DNA of 64,000 nt from Streptosporangium roseum DSM 43021 (lineage in GTDB: Bacteria; Actinomycetota; Actinomycetes; Streptosporangiales; Streptosporangiaceae), in assembly GCF_000024865.1 (NCBI RefSeq), contig NC_013595.1, positions 4,588,001 to 4,652,000 on the forward strand. The letters run 5' to 3'. The notes beneath the pieces are model-generated. The model was not told where the DNA came from. It saw only the letters and a list, made by a program, of their open reading frames with translations, and made no database searches. This document shows positions 42,503 to 51,277 of this stretch, one piece after another; position 1 is the stretch's first letter; each line of letters begins with the position of its first letter. Made by a program: the position numbers and the translations under genes.

Positions 42503-43915
42503 ATGCGTGAATCGACCCAGATTTTGATCATCGGTGGTGGCCCGGCGGGTTCGACCGCGGCCGGCCTGCTGGCCCGTGAGGGCTTCCAGGTGACCCTCCT
42601 CGAACGCGACCGCTTCCCCCGTTACCACATCGGCGAATCGATCCTGCCGTCCTGCCGCCCGATCTTCGAGCTGCTCGGAGTCTGGGACAAGGTCGAGGCC
42701 CACGGCTTCCAGCCCAAGGGCGGCGCGTTCTTCCAGTGGGGCCCCGAGGAGTGGGAGGTGCGCTTCAGCAACCTGGGCGACGACACCCCCAACGCCTGGC
42801 AGGTCATCCGCAGCGAGTTCGACCAGCTCCTGCTCGACCACGCCCGCGAGCTCGGCGTCGAGGTGATCGAAGGGGTGAGCGTCCGCGACATCGAGTTCGA
42901 CGGCGACCGCGCCGTCGCGGCCCGCTGGTACGACACCAAGGATCCCGAGCGCAGCGGCCGCATCGAGTTCGGCCATGTCATCGACGCCTCCGGCCGCGGC
43001 GGCGTGCTGGCCACCCGCCATCTCAAGAACCGCCGGTTCCACGACGTGTTCCGCAACGTCGCCGCGTGGACGTACTGGAAGAACGCCAAGCCGCTCAGCA
43101 AGGGGCCCAGCGGCGCGATCGCGGTGTGCTCGGTCGAGGACGGATGGTTCTGGGCCATCCCCCTCCACGACGGGACGCTGAGCGTCGGCCTGGTGACCGG
43201 ACGCGACCTGTTCAACGACAGCCGCGGGCGGCTGAACGGCGACATCCAGGCGGTCTACGACGAGGCGCTCGCGAAGTGCCCGACCGTCCTCGAACTGCTC
43301 GACGGCGCCGAGCAGGTGAGCGGGATGAAGGTCGAGCAGGACTACTCCTACGTCGCGGAGAACTTCGCCGGCCCCGGCTACCTGCTCTCGGGCGACGCCG
43401 CCTGCTTCCTCGACCCCCTGCTGTCCACCGGCGTCCACCTCGCCACCTACAGCGCGATGCTCGGCGCGGCGAGCCTGTCGAGCGTGCTGCGCGGGGAGGT
43501 CGCCGAGCAGGACGCGTGGCGCTTCTACAACACCGTCTACCACCACGCCTACCAACGGCTTCTCATCCTGGTCTCGGTGTTCTACGAGAGCTACCGGGGC
43601 AAGGAGCACCACTTCTACAACGCGCAGCGGCTGACCTCCGACGAGCGCGATCATCTGAACCTGCAGGCGGCCTTCGACCGCATCATCACCGGCATCGCCG
43701 ACCTGAACGACGCCGAACAGGCCTACCGGCTGGTCCAGGAACACCTGCGGGGAGGCGAGAGCGGCGATCCCAACCCCCTGAACAACCTCAACCGGGTGCA
43801 CGAGGTCAAGCAGTCGCCGTTCGACCCGGCCAATGCCGTCGGCGGCCTGTACCTGGTGACCGAGCCCCGGCTCGGCCTGCGCTCCAACGGGGCCACGCCG
43901 TCCGACCCCTCCTGA
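42503..43915 (+). CDS. FAD-dependent halogenase
   Basis: A 470-residue flavin halogenase of the phenolic/polyketide type: ILIIGGGPAGSTAAGLLAREGF, RYHIGESILPSCRP and the halogenase signature WxWxIP as WFWAIPLHDG (near residues 215-220), followed by LSGDAACFLDPLLSTGVHLATYSAM. It chlorinates an activated aromatic carbon with FADH2, oxygen and chloride, needing a flavin reductase partner. I prefer ATG 42503, which puts the FAD motif ten residues from the start; a GTG at 42461 is possible. Confidence 0.9.
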   Translation: MRESTQILIIGGGPAGSTAAGLLAREGFQVTLLERDRFPRYHIGESILPSCRPIFELLGVWDKVEAHGFQPKGGAFFQWGPEEWEVRFSNLGDDTPNAWQVIRSEFDQLLLDHARELGVEVIEGVSVRDIEFDGDRAVAARWYDTKDPERSGRIEFGHVIDASGRGGVLATRHLKNRRFHDVFRNVAAWTYWKNAKPLSKGPSGAIAVCSVEDGWFWAIPLHDGTLSVGLVTGRDLFNDSRGRLNGDIQAVYDEALAKCPTVLELLDGAEQVSGMKVEQDYSYVAENFAGPGYLLSGDAACFLDPLLSTGVHLATYSAMLGAASLSSVLRGEVAEQDAWRFYNTVYHHAYQRLLILVSVFYESYRGKEHHFYNAQRLTSDERDHLNLQAAFDRIITGIADLNDAEQAYRLVQEHLRGGESGDPNPLNNLNRVHEVKQSPFDPANAVGGLYLVTEPRLGLRSNGATPSDPS

Positions 43916-43942
43916 CCGCTCCGGATCCGCCGAGCCGCCTCC

Positions 43943-44100
43943 TACGGCCGGCGGATCCCAGGGCTCACCTCCCGTACGGCCTGCGGATCCGGGAGCTCAT
44001 GTCCTTGTACGGCCGGCAGGTCCGGGAACCCGCGTCCTGTACGGCCGGCAGGTCCGGGAGCTCACGACGTCCTCGCACGGCCGGCAGGTCAGAGGGCCCG
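43943..44100. repeat. About 32-bp tandem repeat after the halogenase gene
   Basis: Five degenerate units, each containing TACGGCCGGC(A/G)G followed by GGTCC or GGATCC and GGGAGCTCA or similar, begin at 43943, 43975, 44008, 44040 and near 44076 (period 32-36 bp). Confidence 0.8.
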
Positions 44101-44114
44101 TGCGATGACCTGAC

Positions 44115-44168
44115 ACAGACGACGACCGGGACGCCGCCAGTTACGGCGGCGTCCCGGTCATCGTCTGT
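44115..44168. terminator. Long bidirectional terminator stem-loop
   Basis: A stem of about 22 to 24 bp with one mismatch (44115-44138 with 44145-44168), loop AGTTAC, between the convergent halogenase and LLM genes. Confidence 0.8.
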
Positions 44169-44200
44169 GGGGCCGTGCGGCCCGTGCGGCCCGGCGGCGA

Positions 44201-45202
44201 TCAGGCGGAGGCCGCCGCCCGGCCGAGCCGGCGGAGCGTCCCCTCCGGGTCGGCGAGAACGGGGAGCGCCGCGAACACCCCCGACACGCCGATCGACTCC
44301 AGCCGCTTCAGGTGGGCGGCCACCTCGGGGACGTCCCCGGTCACGCCGGTCAGCCCGGCCGCGAAGTCGACGAGTCCCAGCTCCTCCAGCAGCCTCGCGT
44401 TCTTCCCTCCGACGGCGAAGTCCCAGACGTCGTAGCGGCGCTCCATCTCCTCGACCGCGCCCAGCAGGTCGGGGGGGATGAGCGCCCGCATGTGCGGCGC
44501 CTTCAGGCGCAGGGCCACGTCGGAGGCGAGGGCCGCGCCGAGCTCGGCGTTCGCCTCCGCGCGGGTGTCCTTGACCGAGATGAAGCTGAACCCCCAGATC
44601 TCGATCGCCTCGGGATCGCGCCCGGCCTTCTCCGCCGCCGCCCGGACCGTCGCCACCTTCCGCTCGACGAGCTCGGCCGACATGCCGACGGTGGTGACCA
44701 CCCCGTCGGCGATCTCGCCCGCCAGTCGCAGGCTCCTGGGGTAGTCCGCGGCGAGGTACACCGGCATGGGATGGACCCGGGTGAGCGGCTCGGTGGTGTG
44801 GCCGTCGACATGTGCCGTGCCGCCGTCGAGGATCGCCCGTACCGCCGTGACGTAGTCGTGCAGTTCCTGTGGCGTCCCCACCGGGGACCGTCCGACGACC
44901 CGCCTGGTGCTGCCGCCGTTCCCGACGGCGAGCATGACGCGGCCCCCCGTCAGCTCGTGCAACGTGGAGATCGCGGTGGCGGTGGCGGCCGGGTGGCGGA
45001 GGAACGGCGTGGTGACCATCGGCGTCAGAATCGCGTTCCGGCTCTCCTGCGCCGCCACCGTGAGCGACACGTACAACTCGTATGCGCGGGCCGGTGTGTC
45101 CCCGACCCCGATGACGTCATATCCGAGATCGTCGGTCAGCCGGACCAGATTCCGGAATGTGGAGAGGTCGTCCATCCACTCTATGATCGCGCCTAGTTTC
45201 AC
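44201..45202 (-). CDS. LLM-class flavin-dependent oxidoreductase, copy 2
   Basis: A 333-residue luciferase-like protein, longer than and only distantly related to the other two in the cluster: KLGAIIEWMDDLSTF, DLGYDVIGVGDTPARAYELYVSL, LHELTGGRVMLAVGNGGSTRR and PVYLAADYPRSLRLAGEIADGVV. The GG-GG arrangement and EL near the C-terminus resemble F420-type methylenetetrahydromethanopterin reductase-like members. GTG 45202 follows GGAGGA at 8 bp. Divergent from the LLM gene at 45647. Confidence 0.85.
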   Translation of the reverse strand: MKLGAIIEWMDDLSTFRNLVRLTDDLGYDVIGVGDTPARAYELYVSLTVAAQESRNAILTPMVTTPFLRHPAATATAISTLHELTGGRVMLAVGNGGSTRRVVGRSPVGTPQELHDYVTAVRAILDGGTAHVDGHTTEPLTRVHPMPVYLAADYPRSLRLAGEIADGVVTTVGMSAELVERKVATVRAAAEKAGRDPEAIEIWGFSFISVKDTRAEANAELGAALASDVALRLKAPHMRALIPPDLLGAVEEMERRYDVWDFAVGGKNARLLEELGLVDFAAGLTGVTGDVPEVAAHLKRLESIGVSGVFAALPVLADPEGTLRRLGRAAASA

Positions 45203-45280
45203 GAATCATTCCTCCACGAAATAATCACGCTCGGCTTCACGAGGAACATAAATAAATCAATATGGCGTGCGCAATATGGT

Positions 45281-45309
45281 TCGAGGTGCCGTCAAGCGGC
45301 GCTCGACGG
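45281..45309. promoter_or_regulatory. Three 11-bp-spaced SARP-type heptamers
   Basis: TCGAGGT (45281), TCAAGCG (45292) and TCGACGG (45303) recur with exact 11-bp period in the divergent region between two LLM genes. Read on the minus strand they include TCGAGCG, the classic SARP heptamer. The region 45203-45646 has no gene; 45240-45275 is notably AT-rich. Confidence 0.5.
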
Positions 45310-45519
45310 CGACCGCCGGCACCAAAATGCCTTATTCCAGTAATACGGCTCCACATGCTCCGCCGTCGCGGGGCCGTACACGCTCCGGGGGCGCGGCCTC
45401 CCCGTCAACGCCGGGTGGCGCGTCCGTGCGCCCGGCTGGGCGGCGCCGTGCCCGGGACGTCCGTACACGCTGTCCGGCGGGGGAGGGCGGCCTCGCCGGG
45501 CAAGCTCCGGCGGCCCGTG

Positions 45520-45537
45520 TCGACCGGGGCTCGACCA
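45520..45537 (+). promoter_or_regulatory. Second SARP-type heptamer pair
   Basis: TCGACCG (45520-45526) and TCGACCA (45531-45537), 11 bp apart, about 110 bp before the LLM gene at 45647. No convincing -10 follows at 8 bp, so support is weaker. Confidence 0.35.
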
Positions 45538-45646
45538 GGGCCCCAGCGGCCGCCCGGACACTTGCTCACGTTGGTAGCCCGGCTGCTGACGCGGTACGCC
45601 GCGCGAGACCTGCCCGTCGGCCGCGTAAGAGTCTAAGAGGAGCGTA

Positions 45647-46504
45647 ATGGATATCGGAGTCTGCCTGCCGACCACCATTCCCGGTGCTGACGGCAGCCAG
45701 TTGATCGAGTTCGCGCGCCGTGCGGATCGCCTCGGATTCCACAGCCTGACGGTGGTCGACCGAGTGGTCTACGACAACTACGACGGCATCGTCGCGCTTT
45801 CCGCCGCGGCCGCGGTCACCGAGCGGATCAAGCTCGTCACGGCGATCCTGCTGGCCGCCTACCGGCCGAGCGCGGTGGAACTGGCCAAGCAGCTCGCCAG
45901 CCTGGACCGCCTCTCCGGCGGCCGGCTCATCCTCGGCGTCTCCGCCGGGATGCGGCAGGACGACTACGTCGCCACCGGCGCCGACTACGGCACCCGCGGC
46001 CGGCGCCTGGACGCGATGATCGAGGAGATCAGGGAGGTGTGGAAGGGGGAGGGCCCGGTACCGGGCGTCGGCCCCCGCCCCACCAACGGCGACATCCCGA
46101 TCTGGGCCGGCGGCCACTCGCCGGCCGGTCTCCGCCGGGCCGCCAAGTACGGAATCGGCTGGATCTCGCCGGGCGGCCCGCCGCACAAGTACCCGGAGCT
46201 GGTGACGAAGATCAAGGAACTCTGGGCCGAGGAAGGCCGTACCGGTTCACCGAGGATGGGCGCCAACTGCTACGTGTCGCTCGGCCCGGACGGCAAGGAG
46301 CAGGCCACCGAGCACATGCTCAGCTACTACTCCTACATGGGCACGATGGCGCAGCATCTCGCGGCGGGAGCCGTCACGGACGAGGGCAGGCTGCGCGACG
46401 TGGTGGACGGCTACGCGGCCAACGGCTGCGACGAGCTGCTGCTGCTGTCGTGCACGGCCGATCCCGACCACCTCGATCGGATAGCCGACGTGGTGCTGCG
46501 CTGA
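45647..46504 (+). CDS. LLM-class F420/flavin-dependent oxidoreductase, copy 3
   Basis: A 285-residue luciferase-like protein paralogous to the one at 23490: DIGVCLPTTIPGADGSQL, RADRLGFHSLTVVDRVVYDNYD, RIKLVTAILLAAYRPS, LAKQLASLDRLSGGRLILGVSAGM and WAGGHSPAGLRRAAKYGIGWI. AGAGGAG precedes ATG 45647. It heads a rightward transcript with an FAD monooxygenase, a methyltransferase and an NmrA-like protein. Likely hydroxylates the polyketide skeleton. Confidence 0.87.
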   Translation: MDIGVCLPTTIPGADGSQLIEFARRADRLGFHSLTVVDRVVYDNYDGIVALSAAAAVTERIKLVTAILLAAYRPSAVELAKQLASLDRLSGGRLILGVSAGMRQDDYVATGADYGTRGRRLDAMIEEIREVWKGEGPVPGVGPRPTNGDIPIWAGGHSPAGLRRAAKYGIGWISPGGPPHKYPELVTKIKELWAEEGRTGSPRMGANCYVSLGPDGKEQATEHMLSYYSYMGTMAQHLAAGAVTDEGRLRDVVDGYAANGCDELLLLSCTADPDHLDRIADVVLR

Positions 46505-46517
46505 TTCGGAGGACCTG

Positions 46518-47765
46518 ATGGACACCCCTCGCGACCGGGGCCGGCCGCTGCGGATCATCATCATCGGCGGCGGCATCGGCGGACTGTGCCTCGCCCAAGG
46601 GCTGAGGCAGGCCGGTATCGACGACATCGTCGTATACGAACGTGACGAATCCGCCCGGGGGCGGATGCAGGGATACCGGTTGCGGATCAGTCCCGAGGGG
46701 GAGCGGGCACTACGGCAGTGCCTGCCCCGCCAGGCGCAGGACCTGCTCACCGCGACGTCGAACAAGCGGCACGAGGAGGGCCTGGCGGCCTACGACGATC
46801 AGCTCAACCCGCAGTGGGCCCCCGCGTTCGACGATCCGCGCGGCGACGCGCCGGACAAGGTGGACGCGGTCGACCGGGTGACGCTGCGCCGCATACTGCT
46901 CGCCGATCTCGACGGTGTGGTGCGCTTCGGCAAACGGTTCACCCACTACGAGCAGGTGGACGGGGAGGTCGTGGCGCACTTCGCCGACGGCGGCTCGGAC
47001 ACCGGCGACGTGCTGGTGGCCGCTGACGGGGCGAACTCCCAGGTACGGGCCCAGCTACGGCCGGCCGACCGCGCCCACGACCTCGGCGTGCGCGCGATCC
47101 TGTCTCGCACCCCGCGGGCCGGCGCGATCGAGGCCGGGTTGCCGGAGGTCCTGCGCGACCGGTTCGTCAACGTGACGGGATCGAACGGACTCCGTCTCGC
47201 GCTGATGCCCATGGTCTTCCGCACCCCACCGCGGGAGGCCGCCGAGCGGTTCTGGCCCGGCCTGGGATTCGACGACACCGAGGACTACTACATGTCGGTG
47301 TTCAGCGTGCACCGCGAGGTTCTGGGGCTGCCCGACGACTCGTTCTTCGCCATGACCGGCGAGGAGCTCCGCGAGCTGGTGCTCGAACGCACCGCCGGCT
47401 GGCATCCGCACCTGCGCGGCGTGTTCGCCCACTCCGAGGCGGAGGAGACCTACCCGCTCGCGCTGAGGGCCACCCTGCCCGTCGAGCCCTGGGCGCCGGG
47501 GAACGTGATCCCGCTCGGCGACGCGGTGCACACGATGCCGCCGACCGGCGGGGTCGGAGCCAACACGGCGCTGCGCGACGCCGCCTCGCTGTGCCGCGCG
47601 CTGACCGCGGTGACGCGTGGCGAGCGGCCACTGCTGGACGCCGTGGCCGAATACCAGGCGGAGATGGTCCGGTACGCGACCGAGGCGACGAACATGTCGC
47701 TGAAGATCGCCAAATGGTCCATGCAGAAGATCGACCTCAGTGAGAAGAAGCTCTCCCAAGCGTAA
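46518..47765 (+). CDS. FAD-dependent monooxygenase
   Basis: A 415-residue group A flavin hydroxylase: IIIIGGGIGGLCLAQGLRQAG, VDRVTLRRILLADLDG, VLVAADGANSQVRAQLRP and the GD motif in VIPLGDAVHTMPPTGGVGANTALRDA. The start RBS is CGGAGG. The sequence resembles hydroxylases acting on polyketide or aromatic ring substrates. Tailoring enzyme, cytoplasmic. Confidence 0.88.
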   Translation: MDTPRDRGRPLRIIIIGGGIGGLCLAQGLRQAGIDDIVVYERDESARGRMQGYRLRISPEGERALRQCLPRQAQDLLTATSNKRHEEGLAAYDDQLNPQWAPAFDDPRGDAPDKVDAVDRVTLRRILLADLDGVVRFGKRFTHYEQVDGEVVAHFADGGSDTGDVLVAADGANSQVRAQLRPADRAHDLGVRAILSRTPRAGAIEAGLPEVLRDRFVNVTGSNGLRLALMPMVFRTPPREAAERFWPGLGFDDTEDYYMSVFSVHREVLGLPDDSFFAMTGEELRELVLERTAGWHPHLRGVFAHSEAEETYPLALRATLPVEPWAPGNVIPLGDAVHTMPPTGGVGANTALRDAASLCRALTAVTRGERPLLDAVAEYQAEMVRYATEATNMSLKIAKWSMQKIDLSEKKLSQA

Positions 47766-47779
47766 AAGGAGCCACGCAA

Positions 47780-48793
47780 GTGACGAGCATTCCCACGGAC
47801 ACCAGCCGTCCAGCCGGGATCCTGCGGCTGGCAAATTCCTTTTGCGACGCCAAGGCGCTGCTGACCGCCGTAGAACTCGACCTGTTCACCGTCCTGCACG
47901 CCGGCCCGGCCAGTGAGGAGGAGATCCGCCGCCGCCTGGAGCTGCACGGCCGGGGCCTTTCCGACTGGCTCGACCTGCTCGTCGAGCTGAACCTGCTGGA
48001 GCGGGACGGCGCCCGCTACCGCAACGGCGCGGGCGCCGACCGCCATCTGGTGCGCGGCGCGGACTCCTACATCGGCGGGTTCATCGAGCGGTCCAACCGC
48101 AACCTGTATCCGGCATGGGGCAGGCTGTCCGAAGCGCTGCGCAGCGGAAAGCAGCAGTCCGGGAGCGACTTCGAGGCGGTGGTGGACAACCCGAAGGTGC
48201 TGGCCCAGTTCATCAACTCGATGGACGCGCTGACCGGCGTGCTCGGCCCGCAGCTGATCGAGGCCTACGACGGATGGTCCGGCTACCAGTCCGTGCTGGA
48301 CGTCGGCGGCTGCCGCGGCGGTCTGGTGTCGCAGGTCGTCAGGGCGTACCCGCACCTTTCCGGTGCCGTGTTCGACCTGCCGCAGATGGCGCCCTTCTTC
48401 GAGGAGAAGGTCGCCGAGCAGGGCCTGGCGGGCAAGGTGACGTTCCACGGCGGCAGCTTCTTCACCGACCCGCTCCCGACGGCGGACATCGTGATGCTCG
48501 GGCACGTGCTGCACGACTGGGACCCGCAGCAGCGGAAGTTCCTGGTGGAGCAGGCCTACCGGAGCGTCAACCCCGGAGGCGTGCTGCTGGTCTACGACCG
48601 CATGCTCGACCGTGAGTCCAGCCGTGTCGAGAACCTGGTGATCAGCCTGGACATGCTGCTGGTCACCGACGGCGGCTCCGAGTACACCGTGTCCGAGCTG
48701 CGAGGACACGCCGAAGGGGCCGGATTCACCTCGATCGAGGACCGTCCGCTCGGCGACGACGACACGCTCGTGGTGGCCCGCAAGGCGCGCTGA
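47780..48793 (+). CDS. SAM-dependent O-methyltransferase (class I, AcSOMT/DnrK type), copy 1
   Basis: A 337-residue O-methyltransferase with an N-terminal dimerisation/winged-helix domain (CDAKALLTAVELDLFTVLHAGPASEEEIRRRLELHG) and a Rossmann domain (SVLDVGGCRGGLVSQ for SAM, FDLPQMAPFF, VLHDWDPQQRKFLVEQAYRSVNPGG). GTG 47780 follows AAAGGAG. Methylates a phenolic hydroxyl of the product. A close paralogue on the opposite strand starts at 50835. Confidence 0.93.
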   Translation: MTSIPTDTSRPAGILRLANSFCDAKALLTAVELDLFTVLHAGPASEEEIRRRLELHGRGLSDWLDLLVELNLLERDGARYRNGAGADRHLVRGADSYIGGFIERSNRNLYPAWGRLSEALRSGKQQSGSDFEAVVDNPKVLAQFINSMDALTGVLGPQLIEAYDGWSGYQSVLDVGGCRGGLVSQVVRAYPHLSGAVFDLPQMAPFFEEKVAEQGLAGKVTFHGGSFFTDPLPTADIVMLGHVLHDWDPQQRKFLVEQAYRSVNPGGVLLVYDRMLDRESSRVENLVISLDMLLVTDGGSEYTVSELRGHAEGAGFTSIEDRPLGDDDTLVVARKAR

Positions 48794-48943
48794 CCGCAGG
48801 ATCCGGTCACGGCGGGCGAGCAGACGCGGCCTCGCCCGCCGTGACCTTCCACCGAGGCGGTGACCGTCCGCCGCGGGAGGACGGCGTGCCCGCCGCGGCC
48901 GGCCGAGGACCTGTCCGGCAAGTTCCGCCGAAGGAGGCGACCG

Positions 48944-49789
48944 ATGATCGTGGTGTTCGGATCCACCGGCAATGTGGGGCGGCACGTCGTGACCGGGCTG
49001 GTGGCCGCCGGTGAACGGGTACGCGCGTTCACCCGCGACCCCGCCCGCGCCCGGTTCGACGAGAGCGTGGAGGTCGTCGCGGGAGATCTCAGGGACCCCG
49101 GCACCGTGCTCGCCGCGCTCACCGGTGCGGACGGCGTCTACGTGGCGACCAGCCCTGACGCGCTGGCACACGAACTCGCCGTGGCCGCAGCGCTGCGCCG
49201 GTCCGGGGCCGGCCGGGTGGTGAAGCTGTCGTCCGTCGCCGCCAACGCGCCGGTGACCGACTCCTACGGGGCGGCGCACGCGGCCGCCGAGAACGCCTTC
49301 ATGGACTCGGGCGCCGAGTGGACCGTGTTGCGTCCGGCCGGATACATGTCGAACGTGCTGCAGTGGAGATCGTCGATCACATCGCAGGGCAGGGTCTACC
49401 AGCCCTACGGCAAGGTCCGGCGGGCCGTGATCGATCCGGAGGACGTGGCCGCCGTCGCGGTCGCCTGCCTGACGACGGCCGGCCATCACGGAAAGGCCTA
49501 CCAGCTCACCGGGCCCGAGGCGCTGACGGCACCCCAGCAGACGGCCAGGGTCTCCGTCGCGCTCGGCCGCCCGCTGGAGTTCGTCGACGTCGATCCGGAG
49601 CAGGCCAGGAACGGCATGATCCGCGCGGGGATGCCGCCGGAGCTCGTGGACGGGCTCCTCTCCTCGATGGCGGATCCCGGCCCGCTACGGGGCGGCACGC
49701 CGCAATCCACCGTGCGGCAGATCACCGGCCGCCCACCGGCGACGTTCGACTCCTGGCTGGCCCGGCATCTGACGGAACTCCACGGCTGA
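48944..49789 (+). CDS. NmrA-like NAD(P)-binding oxidoreductase
   Basis: A 281-residue atypical SDR: MIVVFGSTGNVGRHVV is the dinucleotide motif (GxxGxxG) and RVVKLSSVAANAP and GPEALTAPQQ follow, as in NmrA/HSCARG proteins. ATG 48944 follows AAGGAGG at 6 bp. In polyketide clusters such proteins reduce quinones or serve as late reductases. Intact catalytic Tyr-Lys pair is not evident, so a binding or regulatory role is possible. Confidence 0.85.
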   Translation: MIVVFGSTGNVGRHVVTGLVAAGERVRAFTRDPARARFDESVEVVAGDLRDPGTVLAALTGADGVYVATSPDALAHELAVAAALRRSGAGRVVKLSSVAANAPVTDSYGAAHAAAENAFMDSGAEWTVLRPAGYMSNVLQWRSSITSQGRVYQPYGKVRRAVIDPEDVAAVAVACLTTAGHHGKAYQLTGPEALTAPQQTARVSVALGRPLEFVDVDPEQARNGMIRAGMPPELVDGLLSSMADPGPLRGGTPQSTVRQITGRPPATFDSWLARHLTELHG

Positions 49790-49800
49790 CCGCCCGGGTG

Positions 49801-50835
49801 TCAGCCGTGCGAGGGAGTCCGGCCGGCGGCTTTGCGGCAGAGGACCAGTGTCTCGTTGTCGTCGAGCCGCCGGTGACTCACGGAGGCGAAGCCGGCGGAC
49901 GCGGCGAGTTCGGTCAGCTCGCCGATCGTGTACTCCGACCCCTCCTCGGTGACCAGCGCCATGATGAGGCTCGCCAGCAGGTTGTCGATGCTGGGGCGCT
50001 CGTCGTCCAGCATCCGGTCGTGCACCAGCAGCACTCCACCGGGGTTGACCGCCTGGAAGGCCTTGCGCACCAGCTCCTCGCGCTGCCCGTGCGGCCAGTT
50101 GTGCAGGATGTGCCCGAGGATCAGCACATCGGCGCGGGGCAGCGGGTCGCGGAAGAAGTCTCCGGCGTGGAAGCGCACCGACCCGGCCGTGCCCAGCTCG
50201 GCCATGTGCTCCCGGAACAGCGGCTCCATCTGCGGCAGGTCGAACACGTGCCCGGCCAGCCCGGGGTGCGTGATGACGAGCTGCCCCGCCAGGCCGCCGC
50301 GGCCGCCGCCGACATCCAGCACCGAACGGTATCCCGACCAGTCGACCGCCTCGGCCAGCCGCGGGATGAGCGGCCGCAGCGTGCCCTCCATCATGCGCAC
50401 GTAGCGCCGCAACTGTTCTGGATCGTCCAGCATGGCGGCGAAACCGTCGGCCGCCGACCGCGGCCGGCCACTGCGCAGCGTCTCGGTCAGCCCGTCCCAG
50501 ACCGGGTACAGGTTCGCCTTGGCCCCCAGCAGGGCGCCGCCGACGTAGCCGGGCAGGCCGCTGACAAGGTAGCGGTCCGGGCCGGCGGCCGCGCGGTAAC
50601 GGCCGTTCTCCTGCTCCAGCAGGCCGAGAACGACCAGCAGCCGCAGGAAGTCGCGCAGCCCGCGGCCGTGCAGCCCCAGCCGCCCGCTGATCTCCTCCTC
50701 GGTGGCAGGGCCGTCGTGCAGCACGGTGAACAGATCGAGCTCGACCGCCGTGAGCAACGCCTGCGCCTGGCAGAAAGCATTACCGAGCCGGAGAATGCCG
50801 TGCACGGAGCCGATGTCGGGAGCTGTGCTCACCAT
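49801..50835 (-). CDS. SAM-dependent O-methyltransferase, copy 2
   Basis: A 344-residue protein paralogous to the one at 47780: ILRLGNAFCQAQALLTAVELDLFTVLH, SVLDVGGGRGGLAGQ, FDLPQMEPLF, ILHNWPHGQREELVRKAFQAVNPGG. AAAGGAGG lies 8 bp before ATG 50835; upstream in-frame sequence (to 50889) is not family-like. The tail-to-tail arrangement with the NmrA gene and head-to-head with the ferredoxin gene indicates a rearranged duplication. Two methyl groups on the product are inferred. Confidence 0.93.
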   Translation of the reverse strand: MVSTAPDIGSVHGILRLGNAFCQAQALLTAVELDLFTVLHDGPATEEEISGRLGLHGRGLRDFLRLLVVLGLLEQENGRYRAAAGPDRYLVSGLPGYVGGALLGAKANLYPVWDGLTETLRSGRPRSAADGFAAMLDDPEQLRRYVRMMEGTLRPLIPRLAEAVDWSGYRSVLDVGGGRGGLAGQLVITHPGLAGHVFDLPQMEPLFREHMAELGTAGSVRFHAGDFFRDPLPRADVLILGHILHNWPHGQREELVRKAFQAVNPGGVLLVHDRMLDDERPSIDNLLASLIMALVTEEGSEYTIGELTELAASAGFASVSHRRLDDNETLVLCRKAAGRTPSHG

Positions 50836-51012
50836 CGCCGGGCCTCCTTTCCCATCGCCGACCACCACGCCGCGATCATGCCGCACCACCTTGGAACATC
50901 ACTCGAAGGCGGGCGGTCGTCTCCGGCGGCCGCTACACCGGTTCTCGAGCCCGGCGCGAAGATCCGGTCGCACAGTACTCCTGGCAACGTAACGACGACC
51001 TCGGGAACGGTG

Positions 51013-51207
51013 ATGGCGATGCAGGTGAGCGCGACCAAGGAAACGTGCGCGGTGAGCAGCATGTGCGTCTACCGCGCGCCTGCGGTCTTCGATCAGGACG
51101 AGGACGGCACGGTCGAGGTCATCGACCCGAATCCCCCCGCTGAGCTGCACGAAGCCGTCCGGAGCGCGGCGCGCGGCTGCCCGACCAGGTCGATACACGT
51201 CGAGTGA
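51013..51207 (+). CDS. 3Fe-4S ferredoxin
   Basis: A 64-residue ferredoxin: CAVSSMC (C-x5-C) and a distal CP in GCPTRSI give three Cys ligands, the [3Fe-4S] type that feeds electrons to bacterial P450s. Start chosen at ATG 51013 (GTG 51010 is adjacent). It lies before the amidotransferase gene; the P450 that it could serve begins at 63190. Confidence 0.88.
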   Translation: MAMQVSATKETCAVSSMCVYRAPAVFDQDEDGTVEVIDPNPPAELHEAVRSAARGCPTRSIHVE

Positions 51208-51277
51208 TCGTCGAGGACGTCTGGAAGCACCGGCCGCATGCTGTGGAGAGCTGCGGAACTGACCGAGGGAGACGTGG

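Noticed and set aside
43943..44100. Possible CRISPR-like array after the halogenase gene
   Set aside because: Units are contiguous and degenerate with no spacers of constant length, so it is a minisatellite.
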